Source of the DNA: Chryseobacterium sp. FH1
GTDB taxonomy: Bacteria; Bacteroidota; Bacteroidia; Flavobacteriales; Weeksellaceae
DNA: 64,000 bases
Direction: 5' to 3'
NCBI RefSeq assembly: GCF_000735135.1
Contig: NZ_JPLZ01000007.1
Location: 124,001-188,000, forward strand
This document shows positions 59,647-64,000 of this stretch, one piece after another. Made by a program: the position numbers and the translations under genes. The first letter of the stretch is position 1. Each line of letters opens with the position of its first letter. Under the pieces are notes generated by a model, which made no database searches, was not told where the DNA came from, and was given only the letters and a program-made list of their open reading frames with translations.

Positions 59647-60546
59647 ATGAAGAATTCTTATTTGCTGAGGTTGCATTTTATCGTCTTTTTATGGGGATTT
59701 ACAGCAATTCTTGGAAAGTTGATTTTAGCAGAAGCCAACATCTTGGTTTTTTACAGAATGTTGTTTGCAGCGGTTTTTCTATATGTTTATTTGAGATTTG
59801 TCAAAAAGGAAAGCATCAAAGTTTCAAAGAAACTATTATTCAAACTCATAGGAATCGGAAGTGTGATGGCGTTTCATTGGTTGTTTTTCTTTCAATCCAT
59901 CAAGGTTTCCAATGTTTCAATCGCTTTATCTTGTCTTTCGTTATCCACATTATTCGCGGCCTTGATAGAACCTTTGGTCTTCCGCCGAAAACCAGATTGG
60001 GCAGAAGTGATCATTGGGATCATTATTGTGATTTGTATTTCATTGATATTCAACGCAGAGCTTAAGTATAAGGAAGGAATTATTTACGGAATTCTATGTG
60101 CGCTTTTCGGAACCATATTTTCGGTTTTCAATGGTAAGATTTTTGGAAAAACCAGTTCGGGAAATATTATTTTTTACGAAATTGCTGGCGGATGGTTGGT
60201 TATCAGTTTATTTTTTCTTTTTACAGGACAATTTTCTTCCTTCAGCGAAATAAGTTACATCGATATTGCGTTAATACTATTGCTGGCTTCTGTCTTTACG
60301 GCTTACCCAATGTTTGAAAGTGTGAAACTGATGAAGTTCATTTCGCCTTTTACGTTGATCCTAACTGTAAATCTCGAGCCTGTTTATGGGATTATCTTAG
60401 CTTTTTTTATCTTTGGAGCATCAGAGCATATGAGCCCTGTTTTTTATGGTGCATCATTCGTGATGATAGCTTCGATTGTGGTAAACGGAGTCATAAAATC
60501 CAGAAGGAAAAAAGAAGACGCAATTACAGATTCGAAATCTCTGTAA
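59647..60546 (+). CDS. EamA/DMT-family transporter
   Basis: 299 residues, ten membrane helices in two EamA repeats (first about 5-135, second about 150-290). Repeat features: HFIVFLWGFTAILGKLILAEANILVFYRMLFAAVFLYVYLRF, SLSTLFAALIEPLVF, and in repeat two LTVNLEPVYGIILAFFIFGASEHMSP. Exports or exchanges small metabolites; the substrate is unknown. It is followed 10 bp later by the PorV/PorQ-family gene on the same strand. Confidence 0.9.
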   Translation: MKNSYLLRLHFIVFLWGFTAILGKLILAEANILVFYRMLFAAVFLYVYLRFVKKESIKVSKKLLFKLIGIGSVMAFHWLFFFQSIKVSNVSIALSCLSLSTLFAALIEPLVFRRKPDWAEVIIGIIIVICISLIFNAELKYKEGIIYGILCALFGTIFSVFNGKIFGKTSSGNIIFYEIAGGWLVISLFFLFTGQFSSFSEISYIDIALILLLASVFTAYPMFESVKLMKFISPFTLILTVNLEPVYGIILAFFIFGASEHMSPVFYGASFVMIASIVVNGVIKSRRKKEDAITDSKSL

Positions 60547-60556
60547 ATACTTATTA

Positions 60557-61639
60557 ATGAAAAGATTTTTATTTTTTTTACTGATTATTTTCACTCAATT
60601 TTCTGATGCGCAAATCATCAGAAAATACTCCAATGAATTTTTGAATATTGGTGCAGGCGCAAGAGGTCTCGCAATGGGTGGCGCAGTCGTTTCCAATCAA
60701 GACGATGTGTATTCACCGATGTGGAATCCAGCAGGTTTGATGAAAATTGAAAATGATTGGCAGGTTGCCGCGATGCACGCAGAATATTTTGAATCCATCG
60801 CCAAGTACGATTATATATCTTATGCAAAACCTTTGGATTATGGCAATGGTGTTTTCGCCATTTCTCTCGTAAGATTAGGCGTTGATAATATCCTTAATAC
60901 AACACAATTAATTGATTCTGAAGGAAATATCGATTATGATAAAATAAGTTCTTTCTCCACGTCAGATTACGCCGCTTTGTTTTCTTACGCTTTTCATCCA
61001 AACGGAAATCAAAAATTAGACGTTGGTGCAACTGCAAAAGTTGTTTATAGAAACATCGGAAAATTTGCCAGCGGTTACGGTTTTGGGTTTGATATTGGCG
61101 CCGTTTATCGCACAGATACTGATTGGAATTACGGATTTATGCTGAGAGATGCGACAACGACTGTTAACTTTTGGACCATCAATCAAAAGGAATTATCAAC
61201 CGTTGTGAATGGTGAAGAGTTCAATCCAGCGCCAGCAGACAAGATGGAGATCACGATGCCAAAACTTAATTTTGGGGTCAGCCGAACTTACGAGTTCAAC
61301 AGAGATTTGAAATTGTTGCCAGAAGTTGGTCTTAATGTCGATTTTGCAAAAACCGCCGCTTTGGTTTCTACCGATTTCGCGAGTATCACGCCTTATGCTG
61401 GTGGTGAATTGATTTTTCAGGATATGATCTTCGTACGATTGGGTCTCAACAGATTCCAAACCATTTCTGATATTGAAGATTTAAAAAGAAAAGTGTCTTT
61501 CCAGCCAAGCGCGGGAATCGGAATCAAATATAAAGGTCTGACTTTGGATTACGCTATTACTAATTCCGGGATTGGCGGTTCTAATTTTTACTCCAATTTC
61601 TTTTCTTTGAAGTTGGATATGCAAGGTTTCAGAAACTAA
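60557..61639 (+). CDS. PorV/PorQ-family outer-membrane protein
   Basis: 360 residues. Signal peptide (to SDAQ, about 19), then IRKYSNEFLNIGAGARGLAMGGAVVSNQDDVYSPMWNPAGL, the signature opening of UPF0164/PorV-PorQ barrels, followed by alternating beta strands to the C-terminal aromatic end (NFFSLKLDMQGFRN). PorV shuttles T9SS cargo from the translocon to the attachment complex and PorQ binds PorZ. Which of the two functions applies here is not evident. A PorZ gene is at 11482. Followed 11 bp later by the gene at 61651. Confidence 0.85.
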   Translation: MKRFLFFLLIIFTQFSDAQIIRKYSNEFLNIGAGARGLAMGGAVVSNQDDVYSPMWNPAGLMKIENDWQVAAMHAEYFESIAKYDYISYAKPLDYGNGVFAISLVRLGVDNILNTTQLIDSEGNIDYDKISSFSTSDYAALFSYAFHPNGNQKLDVGATAKVVYRNIGKFASGYGFGFDIGAVYRTDTDWNYGFMLRDATTTVNFWTINQKELSTVVNGEEFNPAPADKMEITMPKLNFGVSRTYEFNRDLKLLPEVGLNVDFAKTAALVSTDFASITPYAGGELIFQDMIFVRLGLNRFQTISDIEDLKRKVSFQPSAGIGIKYKGLTLDYAITNSGIGGSNFYSNFFSLKLDMQGFRN

Positions 61640-61650
61640 AATCATTTTTT

Positions 61651-62403
61651 ATGAAAAAATTATCAATCCTGTTTTCGATATTTTTAATTGTATTAATAAA
61701 ATCTCAATCGGTTTCAGATTATAAATACATTGTGATTCCATCGGAGTTTGCAGATTTCAAAGGTTCAAAATCTTTTGGATTGACTGCGATAATAGAAAAG
61801 TCTTTGAAAAATAAGAAATATGTAGTTCTCTCAGAATCGAAAAGCGATTGGCCTTCGGAAGCGCTTCAGAATCCTTGCGGTATTTTGAATACAGACCTTT
61901 CTGATGACAGCAATATGTTCAAAAATAGAGTGATTCTTCAATTCAAAGATTGCGATAATAAGGTTGTCCTGTCACAAAAAGCAAATAGCTCAATCAAAGA
62001 TTTCGAACCAGGATATCAGGAAGCGGTGAAAAATGCGCTTGTTTTTGTTTCAGCTTCAAATCCCAATCTGCAAAAACTCGCGGAAACTAAACCTGTGGAA
62101 ACAAAACCTCAAGAAGAAATCAAAACCGTTGAGTCGAAAACTGGAACGACATCTGCACAAAAATTCAGCAACGGAAAAATGAATTTTCAAAAAATCCAGA
62201 TTGACAATTCGCAGTTTATTTTGGTAGATGGAAATAGTTCTGTGCCGTTTGCGACTTTCAAATCAACGACAAAAGCCGATGTATTCAGAGTTAAGTTAAG
62301 TTCCGGCGAATCTACCATCGGTTATTACGAAAATGGAAATATCGTCATCGAACTTCCAAAAACCAACGGAGAATATTCCAAAGAAATCTACAAAGCCAAT
62401 TAA
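61651..62403 (+). CDS. secreted hypothetical protein, same operon as PorV/PorQ protein
   Basis: 250 residues with signal peptide (to SQS, about 20). The N-terminal half (SDYKYIVIPSEFADFKGSKSFGLTAIIEKSLKNKKYVVLSES) has alternating strands, the middle (about 145-170) is a Pro/Glu/Lys/Thr-rich linker (ETKPVETKPQEEIKTVESK), and the C-terminal part is beta-rich (FVLVDGNSSVPFATFKSTTKADVF-like pattern). No known domain is recognised. Adjacent to the PorV/PorQ gene by 11 bp; a role at the outer membrane is guessed only from that. Confidence 0.75.
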   Translation: MKKLSILFSIFLIVLIKSQSVSDYKYIVIPSEFADFKGSKSFGLTAIIEKSLKNKKYVVLSESKSDWPSEALQNPCGILNTDLSDDSNMFKNRVILQFKDCDNKVVLSQKANSSIKDFEPGYQEAVKNALVFVSASNPNLQKLAETKPVETKPQEEIKTVESKTGTTSAQKFSNGKMNFQKIQIDNSQFILVDGNSSVPFATFKSTTKADVFRVKLSSGESTIGYYENGNIVIELPKTNGEYSKEIYKAN

Positions 62404-62433
62404 TTTTAAAATTAGTCCAGTTTTATAAAAACA

Positions 62434-62463
62434 AAAATGGTCAGAAGCAATTCCGACCATTTT
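62434..62463. terminator. bidirectional terminator between 61651 gene and peroxiredoxin
   Basis: AAAATGGTC (62434-62442) / GACCATTTT (62455-62463) stem with 12-nt loop. Confidence 0.8.
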
Positions 62464-62484
62464 CTATTTCTGTAAAAAGCAAAA

Positions 62485-62510
62485 AGCCAATTGCTATCAG
62501 CCAATCGCTA
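62485..62510. repeat. direct repeat AGCCAATNGCTA at the 3' end of peroxiredoxin
   Basis: AGCCAATTGCTATC (62485-62498) followed directly by AGCCAATCGCTA (62499-62510); the second reaches the peroxiredoxin stop codon. Confidence 0.6.
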
Positions 62511-63143
62511 CTTATTCGGCTGAGGTGTATATCGTAAATAAGGTTTCACAATCGTTACACCTTTCGTAAATTTTTTCTCAGCATCTTCCTGCGAAACAGC
62601 TGGAGGAATTATCACATCTTCACCATCTTTCCAATCCACCGGAGTTGCAACGCCATAGCCGTCAACCAGCTGCAAAGAATCCAAAACTCTCAAAATCTCA
62701 GTAAAATTTCTTCCAGTCGAAGCAGGATAAGTGATAATTAATCTTACTTTTTTATTCGGATCAATAATCAGTAAAGACCTTACAGTCAATGTTGCGCTCG
62801 CATTTGGATGGATGAAATCATACAATTCCGACACTTTTTTATCTTGGTCGGCAATAATCGGGAATTCTACTTCTGTGTTTTGAGTTTCGTTGATGTCCGA
62901 GATCCAACCTTTGTGATTGTCGATTCCATCAACACTTAGAGCGAAAACTTTCGTATTTCTTTTATCAAATTCAGGTTTTAGCTGTGAAGTTCTTCCCAAT
63001 TCGGTGGTGCAAACCGGCGTGTAATCAGCAGGATGAGAAAATAAAATTGCCCAAGAATCTCCAAGGTAATCGTAGAAATTAATATTCCCTAGACTACTTT
63101 CTGCATCAAAGTTTGGAGCTGTGTCACCAAGTTTTATAGACAT
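62508..63143 (-). CDS. 1-Cys-type peroxiredoxin (Prx6-like)
   Basis: 211 residues. The peroxidatic cysteine is Cys45 in PADYTPVCTTELG; a TxxC context with Thr42. Family C-terminal part includes IIADQDKKVSELYDFI, LLIDPNKKVRLIITYPASTGRNF and the ending VSQEDAEKKFTKGVTIVKPYLRYTPQP, which is Prx6 type (1-Cys, about 210-220 residues). Reduces peroxides in the cytoplasm. The stop region runs into a short direct repeat (62485-62510). Confidence 0.93.
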   Translation of the reverse strand: MSIKLGDTAPNFDAESSLGNINFYDYLGDSWAILFSHPADYTPVCTTELGRTSQLKPEFDKRNTKVFALSVDGIDNHKGWISDINETQNTEVEFPIIADQDKKVSELYDFIHPNASATLTVRSLLIIDPNKKVRLIITYPASTGRNFTEILRVLDSLQLVDGYGVATPVDWKDGEDVIIPPAVSQEDAEKKFTKGVTIVKPYLRYTPQPNK

Positions 63144-63234
63144 ATTATTTATATTTTTTGATTAATGAATAACAAATTTAATAATAAAAAACCAATTCAT
63201 ACTTAATTAGTATAATTTAATTTTCGAAACAAAA

Positions 63235-63256
63235 AAACCACAAGTGAATGTGGTTT
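63235..63256 (-). terminator. terminator downstream of lipoprotein 63282
   Basis: AAACCACA / TGTGGTTT stem; on the minus strand seven T residues follow. Confidence 0.75.
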
Positions 63257-63281
63257 TAAATTTATTTTTGAGATTTTGAAA

Positions 63282-63788
63282 TTAAAATGTTCCAATTTTG
63301 CTATCGTCGATATTATACCTGGCAATAATTTCATCGTAGGACATCTTGGAAATGTCTTGACTATTAGTATTTTTACCACCAAAAACTGCTGGCACAAGAA
63401 CGACTCTAAATCTTTGATTGTTTAAGTATTGTGGAGTTGTGCTGATGTCATATGTTCCGCCTGCATAAATCAAAAAATCATTTTTTGTAAAATCAAAGTC
63501 ATAATCTAACTCTCCTTGAGTTAAATATAATGTTCTAGGAATTTGTTGCCACACTGCAGCGCCATTTTCAGTTCCAGCTTGTCGGAAAATTACAACATAG
63601 TCTTGGTCTAATAAAGAACGGTTGAATCTTTGATAAAAATTCCAGCCGTCATCAGCATTATAGACAAAATTTACATTTAAATCATAGACAGTAGGGTAAT
63701 CTACTTCAACAATCGTGTCGTCATCTTTGCAACTGAAGATAAATATACTGGAAATCAGTAGCAATACGAGGGGAATGAATTTTTTCAT
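63282..63788 (-). CDS. hypothetical lipoprotein
   Basis: 168 residues. Lipobox IFSC (Cys20) followed by KDDD, the acidic pattern after Cys that in Flavobacteriia often directs lipoproteins to the cell surface. The mature part is beta-rich (VYDLNVNFVYNADDGW, FLIYAGGTYDISTTPQY) and ends with MSYDEIIARYNIDDSKIGTF. No family is recognised. Single gene. Confidence 0.75.
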   Translation of the reverse strand: MKKFIPLVLLLISSIFIFSCKDDDTIVEVDYPTVYDLNVNFVYNADDGWNFYQRFNRSLLDQDYVVIFRQAGTENGAAVWQQIPRTLYLTQGELDYDFDFTKNDFLIYAGGTYDISTTPQYLNNQRFRVVLVPAVFGGKNTNSQDISKMSYDEIIARYNIDDSKIGTF

Positions 63789-63903
63789 AAGTTTAATTAT
63801 TTACGTTAAGATTTTAATTACAAATTACAGACCATAAAAATAGCTATTTTCATCGGATTTAATATCTTTATGGAAAGTTTTCTAAAATTTAGATATCAAA
63901 AAA

Positions 63904-64000
63904 ATGAAAAGGTTAAGCCTACTTATAATAACTTTTTTTTCGCAGTTTTATTTTACACAATATCAACCGAAAAATCTCTCCAAATCCGATATCAAAAAAG
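63904..64000 (+). CDS. secreted protein, 5' fragment (truncated by the window end)
   Basis: Open frame from ATG 63904 to the last base: MKRLSLLIITFFSQFYFTQ is a signal peptide, followed by YQPKNLSKSDIK. Not enough sequence to name it. Confidence 0.5.
   Translation, partial: MKRLSLLIITFFSQFYFTQYQPKNLSKSDIKK

Overview
The window looks like a chromosomal segment of a Bacteroidota flavobacterium, most likely Chryseobacterium/Epilithonimonas-like (Weeksellaceae). The evidence is low GC, promoter boxes of the Bacteroidetes type (TTG / TAnnTTTG), almost no Shine-Dalgarno sequences, type IX secretion (T9SS) C-terminal sorting domains, PorZ and PorV/PorQ-family proteins, bacillithiol deacetylase BshB1, DUF3276, malate:quinone oxidoreductase, and several peptide (POT) transporters beside a dipeptidyl peptidase IV. 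I see no IS element, prophage, CRISPR array or rRNA operon.

Layout. 1-4.7 kb: 3' end of a PstS-like binding protein, a TPR protein, bshB1, tRNA-His, a GT-C membrane protein and DUF3276. 4.8-9.6 kb: ABC exporter, mqo and a small partner, dapA. 9.7-14.4 kb: a tight operon of two separately encoded halves of a 5'-nucleotidase, PorZ and RecO. 14.5-17.6 kb: GNAT, a probable small RNA, recG. 17.7-28.4 kb: DoxX and thioredoxin proteins, then three POT peptide transporters, a DUF1016 nuclease, a toxin-antitoxin pair whose toxin is dead, and dipeptidyl peptidase IV. 28.6-34.9 kb: trhO, formyl-THF cyclo-ligase, two paralogous heptad-repeat lipoproteins flanking a membrane-regulator/lipoprotein operon, rRNA/tRNA methyltransferase, lptB. 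35-44.4 kb: DinB/monooxygenase pair facing a WYL regulator, ABC exporter, cobalamin adenosyltransferase, thiamine diphosphokinase, arginine decarboxylase, nitroreductase with divergent HxlR regulator. 44.5-53.8 kb: TPR-AraC membrane regulator with an HTH-less partner, then three T9SS cargo genes ending in a metzincin protease. 53.8-64 kb: serine hydrolase/membrane/DUF2089 operon, acyl-CoA carboxylase beta, EamA transporter, PorV/PorQ-family protein, peroxiredoxin and lipoproteins.

Functional themes are peptide scavenging (POT transporters plus DPP-IV plus a secreted protease), T9SS-dependent secretion, and envelope biogenesis (LptB, PorZ, lipoproteins).

The least explained material is non-coding. 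Several intergenic spaces carry about 95-125 bp units bounded by inverted repeats (14427-14521, 33945-34051, 37715-37809, 39841-39942, 41567-41691). Their size and architecture resemble REPIN-type repeats. There is also a longer GC-richer structured unit at 28463-28580, an identical 20-nt hairpin found at two distant sites, heptanucleotide repeats, and a candidate small RNA near 15.4 kb. The best protein-level candidate for something undescribed is the 30.7-33.1 kb locus: two short lipoproteins with Asp-Ser heptads ending in lysine (Braun-lipoprotein-like in size and layout) around a transmembrane protein with a predicted DNA-binding N-terminus.
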